Below are positions 1 through 5,083 of a stretch of 5,083 nucleotides of DNA, in pieces. How positions within the stretch are numbered: position 1 is the stretch's first letter; each line of letters starts with the position of its first letter. The position numbers and the translations under genes are program-made. A model generated the notes under the pieces. The model was given only the letters and a program-made list of their open reading frames with translations. It made no database searches and was not told where the DNA came from. This DNA comes from Deltaproteobacteria bacterium (lineage in GTDB: Bacteria; Desulfobacterota_C; Deferrisomatia; Deferrisomatales; JACRMM01): positions 1 to 5,083 of the forward strand of contig JACRCS010000786.1 in assembly GCA_016218905.1 (NCBI GenBank), written 5' to 3'.

Positions 1-649
1 GGAGCGCGCGCCAGCGGCTCACCGCCGGCCGGCCTCGGGGAGCGTCGGTGGACATCCTCTTCCGGTCCGTGGGATGCCTCCCCACCGGGCGATCGACCAC
101 TCCCTCGCCCCCGAGCCGCCCCACGACCACCGCCAGGTAGACCTTCCGGACGCGTCTCGCCTGGAACTCCGCCTGGAGGAGCCGGTGCGTCCGGTCATCC
201 TTCGCGATGACCAGGAGCCCCGAGGTGTCCTTGTCGAGCCGGTGGACGATCCCGGGCCGGAGCTCCCCCCCCACGCCCGAGAGGTCGCGGCAGTGGTGGA
301 GGAGCGCGTTCACGAGCGTGCCCGACGCGTGGCCCGGCGCGGGGTGGATCACGAGTCCCCGAGGCTTCGAGACGACCGCGAGGGAGGCGTCTTCGTAGAC
401 GAACCGGAGCGGGAGGTCCTCCGGGCAGGCGCTCGGGAGCTCCGGCGGCGGGACCTCGATGCGGATCCGCTCGCCGCCCCGGAGCTTCAGGGAAGCGCGA
501 ACCGGCTTCCCTTCGATGGTAACCCGCTCCTCTTCCATGAGCTTCTGCAGGCGGGCGCGACTGAGCGGCAGGCCGAGGCCCGCCAGGTACCGGTCGATGC
601 GGCCGGCGCCCGGTTCAGCGGAAACCTCGTAGATTTGTACGGGAGGCAA
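1..649 (-). CDS. rluD: RluD-type 23S rRNA pseudouridine synthase (3' end outside window)
   Basis: RluA-family pseudouridine synthase, predicted to isomerise uridines in 23S rRNA (helix 69 for true RluD). The 216 residues seen contain an N-terminal S4 RNA-binding domain (about 16-66, starting GRIDRYLAGL). The catalytic core begins near residue 80. The signature IVHRLDKDTSGLLVIAKDD lies at about 134-152, with catalytic Asp139. A following RPVGRHPTDRKRMS stretch (about 187-200) resembles RluD rather than RluC. Family length is about 300-325 aa, so roughly the last third lies beyond position 1. The only plausible start before the S4 domain is TTG at 649-647, since an in-frame TAG sits at 655-653. 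No clear Shine-Dalgarno precedes this TTG, so translation probably depends on the upstream gene, whose stop is one codon away. Family assignment is firm; the exact start and RluD versus RluC subtype are less so. Confidence 0.85.
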   Translation of the reverse strand, partial: MPPVQIYEVSAEPGAGRIDRYLAGLGLPLSRARLQKLMEEERVTIEGKPVRASLKLRGGERIRIEVPPPELPSACPEDLPLRFVYEDASLAVVSKPRGLVIHPAPGHASGTLVNALLHHCRDLSGVGGELRPGIVHRLDKDTSGLLVIAKDDRTHRLLQAEFQARRVRKVYLAVVVGRLGGEGVVDRPVGRHPTDRKRMSTDAPRGRPAVSRWRAL

Positions 650-652
650 GCG

Positions 653-931
653 CTACCAGATTCGGGACTTGATCCGGCCGAACGGCTTCAGGAGGAAATC
701 GATGAGCGCCTTCTCGTAAAAGGCGCGGGAGTAGAGCTCCGGGTGTACCTTCGTCTCGTAGTGGCGCCGGCCCTCTTCGATCCCGGGCGCCATCGCCTCG
801 AAGACCCGATCCTCCACCACCGCGCGCTCCAGCTCGTCTTTGTTGTAGACGGCGAGATCGCTTACAATGGTGCGGGCCAGACGCCGAGCCGCTTCGGGGT
901 CTCGAATGGGTTCCTCGCTCGGATTCTCCAC
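653..931 (-). CDS. Conserved hypothetical protein, 92 aa, upstream of rluD
   Basis: A small soluble, charged, mostly helical protein with no signal peptide or membrane segment. The N-terminal part reads DPEAARRLARTIVSDLAVYN (11-30). It is followed by an acidic helix and an EEGRRHYETKVHPEL stretch (52-66). From memory, a similar 'AR(x)IVSD(I/L)xLYN ... EEGRxxYExxV' pattern recurs in small or C-terminal domains of Desulfobacterota, Myxococcota and related bacteria, with no known function. The start is GTG at 931-929, the only start codon after an in-frame TGA at 967-965. No Shine-Dalgarno is visible, and a promoter -10 ends only 7 nt upstream, which fits a leaderless message. The gene ends in TAG at 655-653, one codon before and in the same frame as the rluD start. 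I assign no function. Confidence 0.7.
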   Translation of the reverse strand: MENPSEEPIRDPEAARRLARTIVSDLAVYNKDELERAVVEDRVFEAMAPGIEEGRRHYETKVHPELYSRAFYEKALIDFLLKPFGRIKSRIW

Positions 932-938
932 AGGGAGG

Positions 939-968
939 ACTCTAGCACCCGTCTCGCGGGCCGGTCAA
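939..968 (-). promoter_or_regulatory. Predicted sigma-70-type promoter for the 92-aa gene and rluD
   Basis: On the minus strand, TTGACC (968-963, 5 of 6 to consensus) is followed after 18 bp by TAGAGT (944-939, 4 of 6). A TGC directly before the -10 (947-945) makes it an extended -10. The predicted transcription start is about 932-931, at or next to the GTG start codon, which implies a leaderless transcript. The same layout occurs upstream of the methyltransferase gene. This is inferred from sequence only. Confidence 0.45.
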
Positions 969-1046
969 GGAAGCCACGATCGGACGGGTCAGATCCGTTG
1001 GACCTGCCCGACATCCCCCCAACCTCAACCTTAGCCTCGAAGTGCC

Positions 1047-1868
1047 ATGAAGATTCCCTTCACCAAGATGCACGGCCTCGGCAACGACTTCGTCGTGGTG
1101 GACTGCCGTTCCCAGGAGTGGGGAGCCTGGCCTGAGCTCTCGCGCCGCCTGGCCGATCGAAGGTTCGGCGTCGGCTGCGATCAGGTCCTGCTCCTCTACC
1201 CGTCCGCGGTCGCCGACTTCCGGATGGACATCTACAACGCCGACGGGAGCCGAGTCGAGATGTGCGGCAACGGCGTGCGCTGCTTCGCCAAACACCTGAG
1301 GGACAAGGGGATCACTTCCGCCGGGCAGATCCGGGTGGAGACGCTCGCTGGGATCGTGGTCCCGCGGTTTGCAGGGAGCCTGGTCGAGGTGGACATGGGC
1401 GAGCCGGTCTTCGAAGGGCGACGGATCCCGGTGGCCGCGGACGGCTTCGTGCGGGAGCACGCCCTGGAGCTCGCCGACCGGTCGGTCGCGGTCACCTGCG
1501 TCTCCATGGGCAACCCCCACGCGGTCGTCTTCGTCGACCAGGCCGAGGGATTCCCGGTCGAGGCCGTCGGGCCGCAGTTGGAGACCCACCCTTTCTTCCC
1601 CAACCGCGTAAACGTGGAGTTCGTCCAGGTCCTCTCCGACCGGGAGCTTCGGATGCGGGTGTGGGAGCGCGGCGCCGGCGTGACCCTGGCATGCGGTACG
1701 GGAGCGTGCGCGGCCGCCGTGGTCTCGGCCTGGACCGGCCGGACCGGTCGAACAGCCCGGGTCGTGCTCGACGGAGGCCCGCTCGAGATCCGCTGGGACG
1801 AGACGAGCGGGCGCGTCTTCATGACGGGCCCGGCGGAGACGGTGTTCGAGGGGGAGTACTTGGCGTGA
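1047..1868 (+). CDS. dapF: Diaminopimelate epimerase
   Basis: Cytoplasmic, cofactor-independent epimerase converting LL- to meso-diaminopimelate, the lysine precursor and peptidoglycan cross-linking residue. At 273 aa it is the usual family length and appears complete. The N-terminal KMHGLGNDF motif is at 7-15. NADGS (64-68) leads into MCGNGVRC (72-79) with the first catalytic cysteine, Cys73. SMGNPH is at 153-158, and WERGAGVTLACGTGACA (206-222) carries Glu207-Arg208 and the second catalytic cysteine, Cys216. Both halves of the pseudo-symmetric DapF fold are therefore present with all key residues. Residue 44, in GVGCDQ, is Cys where E. coli has Phe; this site varies in the family. The ATG start places KMHGLGNDF at the expected distance, though no strong Shine-Dalgarno precedes it. 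It is divergent from the 92-aa gene, and queC follows after 102 bp in the same direction. Confidence 0.97.
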   Translation: MKIPFTKMHGLGNDFVVVDCRSQEWGAWPELSRRLADRRFGVGCDQVLLLYPSAVADFRMDIYNADGSRVEMCGNGVRCFAKHLRDKGITSAGQIRVETLAGIVVPRFAGSLVEVDMGEPVFEGRRIPVAADGFVREHALELADRSVAVTCVSMGNPHAVVFVDQAEGFPVEAVGPQLETHPFFPNRVNVEFVQVLSDRELRMRVWERGAGVTLACGTGACAAAVVSAWTGRTGRTARVVLDGGPLEIRWDETSGRVFMTGPAETVFEGEYLA

Positions 1869-1878
1869 GAGCGCAGTT

Positions 1879-1950
1879 CATAGGTCCCATGAGTCCCATA
1901 AGTCCCATGACATGAGAGCCATGGGACCCAGGGGACCCATGGGACCTATG
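1879..1950. repeat. Inverted array of 9-bp GTCCCATRA repeats forming a long hairpin
   Basis: The left arm (1879-1911) holds tandem 9-bp units GTCCCATGA, GTCCCATAA, GTCCCATGA. The right arm (1918-1950) holds the reverse-complement type, ATGGGACCC, AGGGGACCC, ATGGGACCT. The two 33-nt arms pair at 28 of 33 positions around a 6-nt loop (1912-1917), and the outer 13 bp are perfect. The hairpin begins 10 nt after the dapF stop and ends 4 nt before the queC Shine-Dalgarno. No T-tract follows, so it is not a standard intrinsic terminator. It could protect the upstream mRNA 3' end, tune queC translation, or be a mobile or slippage-expanded intergenic repeat. The structure is seen directly; the role is unknown. 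Confidence 0.9.
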
Positions 1951-1954
1951 GCAG

Positions 1955-1959
1955 AGGAG
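1955..1959 (+). promoter_or_regulatory. Ribosome binding site of queC
   Basis: AGGAG lies 11 nt before the queC ATG, a slightly long spacing. It sits just after the foot of the repeat hairpin, so folding of that hairpin could limit or assist ribosome access. Confidence 0.6.
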
Positions 1960-1970
1960 CACCCCACTCC

Positions 1971-2666
1971 ATGAAAAAAGCCATCGTCCTCCTGAGCGGC
2001 GGTCTCGACTCCGCGACCTGCCTCGCCATCGCGAAGGCCGAGGGGTTCGCCACCTACGCGATGACCTTCGCCTACGGCCAGCGGCATACGCAGGAGCTCG
2101 AAGCGGCCCGCCGCGTCGCGGTGGCCCTCGGGACGGAGGACCAGTTCCTCGTCGAGTTCGATCTCCGGCGCATCGGCGGCTCGGCCCTTACCGCCGACAT
2201 TGCGGTCCCGAAGGCCGGCAGCGCCGACGAGATCGGGAAGGAGATCCCGGTCACGTACGTTCCCGCCCGGAACACGATCTTCCTCTCCTTCGCGCTCTCT
2301 TGGGCGGAAGTCCTGGGCGCGGGGGACATCTTCATCGGCGTGAACGCGCTCGACTACTCGGGCTACCCCGATTGCCGGCCCGAGTTCCTGGAGGCCTTCC
2401 AGAACGTCGCGAACCTCGGCACGAAGGCGGGCGTCGAAGGGGCGCGCTTCCGGATCCGCGCGCCCCTGCTCGGGCTCACCAAGGCCGAGATCATCCGGAA
2501 GGGCGTAGCTCTCGGCGTCGATTACGGCCTCACCCACTCCTGCTACGACCCCGACGCCGAAGGCCTCGCCTGCGGCGCCTGCGACAGCTGCGTGCTCCGC
2601 CGGCGGGGCTTCGAAGAGGCGGGAGTGCCGGACCCCACCCGCTACCGCGGCGCACCCGAGGCCTGA
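1971..2666 (+). CDS. queC: 7-cyano-7-deazaguanine synthase
   Basis: QueC makes preQ0 from 7-carboxy-7-deazaguanine using ammonia and ATP, a step towards queuosine in tRNA (or, in some bacteria, deazapurine DNA modification). The 231-aa protein has the expected length. An N-terminal ATP pyrophosphatase PP-loop SGGLDS is at 9-14. FAYGQRH (33-39), YVPARNT (96-102) and [17 protein letters not shown] (123-139) are family-typical. The C-terminal zinc site is Cys191, Cys201, Cys204 and Cys207 in THSCYDPD...CGACDSC. All key residues are present. It starts at ATG 1971 with a Shine-Dalgarno at 1955-1959. No queD, queE or queF is in this window, so the other pathway genes must lie elsewhere. It may be co-transcribed with dapF through the repeat hairpin; no separate promoter is evident in the spacer. 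Confidence 0.97.
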   Translation: MKKAIVLLSGGLDSATCLAIAKAEGFATYAMTFAYGQRHTQELEAARRVAVALGTEDQFLVEFDLRRIGGSALTADIAVPKAGSADEIGKEIPVTYVPARNTIFLSFALSWAEVLGAGDIFIGVNALDYSGYPDCRPEFLEAFQNVANLGTKAGVEGARFRIRAPLLGLTKAEIIRKGVALGVDYGLTHSCYDPDAEGLACGACDSCVLRRRGFEEAGVPDPTRYRGAPEA

Positions 2667-2777
2667 GGCCCTCGGCGCCGTCCCTTCCTTCCAGCGCCCC
2701 GCTGCGGTTCTTCGGGGCCCGCGCCGGCCGCGTTTCTTGCGGCTCCGCGACCGGAGTCGGCCCCGCCCGACAGCCCG
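2667..2777. other. GC-rich spacer after queC with small hairpins
   Basis: This stretch has no credible gene. Short perfect stems are visible: GCCGC/GCGGC (2727-2731 with 2739-2743) and CTCCG/CGGAG (2743-2747 with 2752-2756). Neither is followed by a T-tract, so a Rho-independent terminator for queC is not supported, though structured RNA at the 3' end is likely. Confidence 0.4.
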
Positions 2778-2800
2778 AATTTTTCCTCCGGGGAAAAATT
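2778..2800. repeat. Perfect 9-bp dyad AATTTTTCC / GGAAAAATT
   Basis: AATTTTTCC (2778-2786) and GGAAAAATT (2792-2800) are perfect reverse complements around a 5-nt centre, in a sharp AT-rich island within GC-rich DNA. The centre lies about 25 bp upstream of the -35 box, near -61 relative to the predicted start, a usual place for an activator site. As RNA it would be an A/U-tract stem, so a two-way terminator between queC and the next unit is an alternative, although the bases following it are not a clean U-run. Confidence 0.6.
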
Positions 2801-2843
2801 ATTGAATATAACATTGACACGGATTTTTCACCCATGCTAGCGT
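2792..2843 (+). promoter_or_regulatory. Strong predicted promoter with UP-like element for the methyltransferase operon
   Basis: A perfect -35 TTGACA (2814-2819) is followed after 18 bp by TAGCGT (2838-2843). This -10 keeps the most important T, A and final T positions and is preceded by an extended-10 TGC (2835-2837). Directly upstream, 2792-2813 is A/T-rich and resembles the UP-element consensus (AAA then A/T-rich then further A's). The predicted start is near 2850, giving a 5' leader of about 53 nt. This is too short for a cobalamin riboswitch. This is inferred from sequence only. Confidence 0.6.
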
Positions 2844-2886
2844 TACCGCCACTGGCAGGAGACGACATAGCGGTTGCACAAACCAA

Positions 2887-2892
2887 AAGGAG
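2887..2892 (+). promoter_or_regulatory. Ribosome binding site deciding the methyltransferase start
   Basis: AAGGAG is 10 nt before the ATG at 2903. The reading frame is open far upstream, with another in-frame ATG at 2834. That ATG overlaps the promoter and has no Shine-Dalgarno, so 2903 is the start. Confidence 0.8.
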
Positions 2893-2902
2893 TCAGTCCG
2901 TC

Positions 2903-4360
2903 ATGTTCAAAAGAGGCAAGCTCGGAGGATTGGACGGAGGATTGTATCGGCCCCTGACGGACTCGGACCAGCGCCGCATGCACGAGGCCATCGTTCGCCT
3001 CCTCGGCGAGGCGGGGGTCAAGGTGGCCAACGCGCGGGCGTTCGAGCTCTTCAAGAAGGCGGGCCTGCGAGTCAATGCCGAAAAGCAGCTCGTCTTCATC
3101 ACGAAGGACTTCCTCGAGGACTGTGTCGACTCGGCCCCCTCGGAGCTCGTGCTCCACGCCCGAGGCAAGCCCGAGAACAACATCATCGTCGGCGGGAAGC
3201 GAGTCCACTACGGCAGTGGCGGCACGGCGCTCAACATCCTCGACCTCGTCTCGGGGGAGAAGCGCCCCTCGACCCTCGAGGACGTCCAGCAGGTCTCGAA
3301 GCTCCTGGACTACCTCGAGAATTGCCACTTCCAGGTGATCCCGGTCTACCCCAACGAGCTGCCGATCGAGAAGGTCGACATCAACCGCTTCTTTGCGGCC
3401 ATCAACAACACGAACAAGCACGTCCAGGGAGGCGTCTACACGGTTGAGGGGACGAAGCAGGTGGTCGAGATGGCCACGCTGATCGCCGGGAGCAAAGAGA
3501 AGCTCCAGCGGGAGCCCTTCATCTCCTTCATCACGTGCGTCATCAGCCCCCTCGAGATCGACAGGGCTTACGGCGATCTCCTGATGACCTGCGCCGAGTC
3601 CGGCCTGCCGCTCTCGATGCCGGCCGAGCCGCTCACCGGCGCCACCGGTCCCGTGACCATCGCCGGCAACGTGGCTCAGCTCTGCGCGGAGACGCTTTCG
3701 GGACTCTGCCTCGCCCAGCTCGTCAACCGTGGGACGCCGGTCCTCATGGCCTGCACGTCCACCTCCACGGACCTGCGGACGATGGGCTATGCCTCCGGCT
3801 CGGTCGAGGAGGGGCTCATCAACTCCTGTGCGGCCCAGATGGCGCAGTTCTACGGGCTACCCTTCTACGGCACGGCCGGTCAGTCCGACTCGAAGGTCGT
3901 GGACGGGCAGGCCGGCTACGAGGGCGCGATCACGAACCTCCTGGTCGGGATGGCGGGAGGCAACTTCATCCACGACGCCCTGGGGCTCCTCGAATTCTGC
4001 ATGACCGCCTCCTACGAGAAGTACGTGATGGACAACGACATCCTGGGCGAGGTGATGCGCGTCCTGAAGGGCGTGGAGGTCACCGACGAGACCCTGGCCG
4101 TCGACGTCATCAAGTCGGTGGGTCCCGGAGGCAACTTCGTGCAGGAGGACCACACCTTCGAGCACATGCGGGAGGAGCACTACCTGCCTTCCGTGGCCGA
4201 CCGGGAGCAGCGGGAGACCTGGGAGAAGAACGGGAAGAAGGACACGTACTTCCGTTGCAACGAGATGGCCAAGGACATCCTCGCCAACCACAAGCCCGTT
4301 CCGGTCGACGAGGCGATCATCCAGCAGATCCGGTCCCGCTTCCCGAACTTCGTGCAGTAG
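2903..4360 (+). CDS. MttB-superfamily corrinoid methyltransferase, non-pyrrolysine type
   Basis: A 485-aa cytoplasmic methyltransferase of the trimethylamine:corrinoid methyltransferase superfamily (COG5598), predicted TIM-barrel. It is expected to move a methyl group from a methylated amine to the Co(I) centre of the corrinoid protein encoded next. Recognisable blocks are VHYGSGGTA (101-109), EPLTGATGPVTIAGN (242-256) and a STSTDLRTMGYASGSVEEG stretch (286-304). A conserved GQSDSKVVDGQAGYEGA block (326-342) and AGGNFIHDALGLLE (351-364) follow. The C-terminal region is family-like and ends in RSRFPNFVQ. Length matches the family. True trimethylamine MttB contains an in-frame amber codon read as pyrrolysine; this gene has none internally, and its TAG at 4358-4360 falls at the natural end. 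Characterised non-pyrrolysine relatives act on glycine betaine (MtgB), proline betaine (MtpB) or carnitine (MtcB), so a quaternary amine is the best guess. The substrate cannot be named from sequence. The corrinoid gene follows after 53 bp. Confidence 0.93.
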   Translation: MFKRGKLGGLDGGLYRPLTDSDQRRMHEAIVRLLGEAGVKVANARAFELFKKAGLRVNAEKQLVFITKDFLEDCVDSAPSELVLHARGKPENNIIVGGKRVHYGSGGTALNILDLVSGEKRPSTLEDVQQVSKLLDYLENCHFQVIPVYPNELPIEKVDINRFFAAINNTNKHVQGGVYTVEGTKQVVEMATLIAGSKEKLQREPFISFITCVISPLEIDRAYGDLLMTCAESGLPLSMPAEPLTGATGPVTIAGNVAQLCAETLSGLCLAQLVNRGTPVLMACTSTSTDLRTMGYASGSVEEGLINSCAAQMAQFYGLPFYGTAGQSDSKVVDGQAGYEGAITNLLVGMAGGNFIHDALGLLEFCMTASYEKYVMDNDILGEVMRVLKGVEVTDETLAVDVIKSVGPGGNFVQEDHTFEHMREEHYLPSVADREQRETWEKNGKKDTYFRCNEMAKDILANHKPVPVDEAIIQQIRSRFPNFVQ

Positions 4361-4381
4361 TCGCTGAAACGCGCCGAGCGC

Positions 4382-4397
4382 CCTGCCGGACGGCGGG
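4382..4397 (+). other. Intercistronic hairpin between methyltransferase and corrinoid genes
   Basis: CCTGCC (4382-4387) can pair with GGCGGG (4392-4397) around a GGAC loop, with one G-U pair. It lies 21 nt after the TAG stop and just before the next Shine-Dalgarno. No T-tract follows, so it is not a terminator. It could stabilise the downstream message so that more corrinoid protein than enzyme is made. Confidence 0.35.
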
Positions 4398-4401
4398 TTC
4401 G

Positions 4402-4408
4402 AAAGGAG
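4402..4408 (+). promoter_or_regulatory. Ribosome binding site deciding the corrinoid protein start
   Basis: AAAGGAG ends 5 nt before the ATG at 4414. The frame is open from 3535 because of GC-rich overlap with the methyltransferase gene, but this site and the homology to corrinoid proteins fix the start at 4414. Confidence 0.85.
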
Positions 4409-4413
4409 AAGAG

Positions 4414-5046
4414 ATGTCGACGATTCCCAACCTCATGGATGCGGTCGTCAAGGGTAAGCTGAAGGACGTTCAGGCGCTGACGCAGCAGGCGCTTGACGAG
4501 GGAGTTCCCGCCCGGCAGTTGCTCGACGAAGCGCTGGTGAAGGGCATGGATCTCGTGTCCGAAAACTGGAAGGCGGGCAAGGTCTTCGTGCCCGAGGTAC
4601 TCCGTTCGGCGAAGACCATGCAGCTCGGCATGGATATCCTGAAGCCCCTCCTGGTGGGCGTCTCTTTCGAGCCGAAGGCGACCTTCGCCATCGGCACGGT
4701 CAAGGGCGACCTCCACGACATCGGCAAGAACCTCGTCGGGATGATGCTCGAGAGCGTCGGCTACAAGGTCATCAACCTGGGTATCGACCTCGAGCCCAAG
4801 GCTTTCGTCGAGCAGGTGCAGAACGGGGTCCAGTGCATCGGCATGTCCGCGCTGCTCACCACCACCATGCCCCAGATGAAGATCATCATCGACAGCCTGG
4901 AAGAGGCGGGCCTGCGCGAGAAGGTGAAGATCTTCGTGGGCGGCGCGCCCGTCACGCAAGAGTTCGCTGACGAGATCGGAGCGGACTTCTACTCCATCGA
5001 CGCGGCGCACACGATCGAGCAGATGAACAGTCTCTACGCCGGCTGA
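4414..5046 (+). CDS. MtbC/MttC-family corrinoid (B12-binding) protein
   Basis: A 210-aa cytoplasmic cobamide-carrying protein, the methyl acceptor of the methyltransferase encoded just upstream. Residues 1-85 form the helical cap domain typical of methyltransferase corrinoid proteins. Residues 88-210 form the Rossmann-like B12-binding domain. The base-off/His-on motif DxHxxG is GDLHDIGKNL (98-107), with His101 the predicted lower cobalt ligand. GMSALLTTTM (143-152) and VGGAPVTQEFADEIGAD (175-191) match the other B12-contacting segments. The length equals that of MttC/MtbC-type proteins and all key residues are present. It probably receives the methyl group from the upstream enzyme. It would then pass it to a second methyltransferase and be reactivated by a RamA-type iron-sulfur protein; neither is in the window. 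The assignment to the family is firm; which methylated substrate it serves is unknown. Confidence 0.95.
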   Translation: MSTIPNLMDAVVKGKLKDVQALTQQALDEGVPARQLLDEALVKGMDLVSENWKAGKVFVPEVLRSAKTMQLGMDILKPLLVGVSFEPKATFAIGTVKGDLHDIGKNLVGMMLESVGYKVINLGIDLEPKAFVEQVQNGVQCIGMSALLTTTMPQMKIIIDSLEEAGLREKVKIFVGGAPVTQEFADEIGADFYSIDAAHTIEQMNSLYAG

Positions 5047-5083
5047 ACCACTCAGTGCTCCGAGTCGCTCCTCTCGAGCGCAA

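Noticed and set aside
74..1135. 353-codon open frame on the plus strand
   Set aside because: It is the antisense of rluD and the 92-aa gene, with low-complexity Arg/Pro/Glu composition and overlap into dapF.
942..1589. 215-codon minus-strand open frame opposite dapF
   Set aside because: It is a mirror of dapF codons, with no recognisable domain or ribosome binding site.
1869..1970. Possible preQ1 riboswitch before queC
   Set aside because: The spacer is filled by the repeat hairpin and I see no preQ1 aptamer-like sequence.
2841..2878. Weak inverted repeat ACCGC/GCGGT downstream of the -10
   Set aside because: There are only 5 bp of matching arms around a 20-nt gap; this is expected by chance in GC-rich DNA.
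2852..2880. TGGCA...TTGCA resembling a sigma-54 promoter
   Set aside because: The two elements are too far apart (about 15 nt between them, not about 5).
2300..2902. Long in-frame N-terminal extension of the methyltransferase reading frame
   Set aside because: It overlaps queC out of frame and runs through the promoter. The Shine-Dalgarno and family homology place the start at 2903.
2850..2902. Possible cobalamin riboswitch before the corrinoid-dependent genes
   Set aside because: The predicted leader is only about 53 nt, far shorter than a B12 riboswitch, and I see no B12-box.
3535..4413. Open frame extending upstream of the corrinoid gene
   Set aside because: It is an out-of-frame shadow of the methyltransferase gene in GC-rich DNA. 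The real start has its own Shine-Dalgarno at 4402-4408.
4180..5010. 276-codon open frame on the minus strand
   Set aside because: It lies opposite the well-supported corrinoid gene and the methyltransferase end, and its Arg/Asp/His/Leu-rich product resembles no known protein.
5047..5083. Imperfect GCTCCGAG/CTCGAGC pairing at the right edge
   Set aside because: It needs a bulge, has no T-tract and is cut off by the window end; a terminator cannot be supported.

Overview
This is a GC-rich bacterial segment with tightly packed genes and no RNA genes, insertion sequences or CRISPR array. It encodes DapF of the meso-diaminopimelate/lysine pathway, QueC of queuosine synthesis and a corrinoid methyltransferase pair. 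That set suggests a Gram-negative-type, probably anaerobic or metabolically flexible bacterium, such as a Desulfobacterota-like, NC10-like or related lineage. The taxonomic guess comes from gene style only and is weak.

Layout. On the minus strand, positions 931 to 1 hold a 92-aa protein of unknown function followed by an RluD-type 23S rRNA pseudouridine synthase that runs off the left edge. The two reading frames are the same frame, separated only by a TAG and one codon. A 115-bp divergent spacer (932-1046) contains a good promoter for the minus-strand pair and separates it from dapF. On the plus strand come dapF (1047-1868), a 102-bp spacer almost filled by an inverted array of 9-bp repeats, and queC (1971-2666). 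A 236-bp spacer follows, GC-rich in its left half. Its right half has an unusually AT-rich island carrying a perfect 9-bp dyad, an UP-like element and a consensus-like promoter. That promoter reads into a two-gene unit: an MttB-superfamily methyltransferase without pyrrolysine (2903-4360) and its partner corrinoid protein (4414-5046). The last 37 bp show nothing I can call.

How the genes work together. dapF and queC are housekeeping genes with no obvious functional link; they may be co-transcribed. The last two genes form the classic first half of a methylamine/betaine-type demethylation system. The methyltransferase moves a methyl group from a quaternary or tertiary amine (substrate unknown here) to Co(I) of the corrinoid protein. 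A second methyltransferase, which would pass the methyl group to tetrahydrofolate or another acceptor, and the RamA-type reactivator are not in this window. The most notable points are this non-pyrrolysine pair with its strong, possibly regulated promoter, the repeat-built hairpin between dapF and queC, the single amber codon between the 92-aa gene and rluD, and a promoter design shared by two unrelated transcription units.
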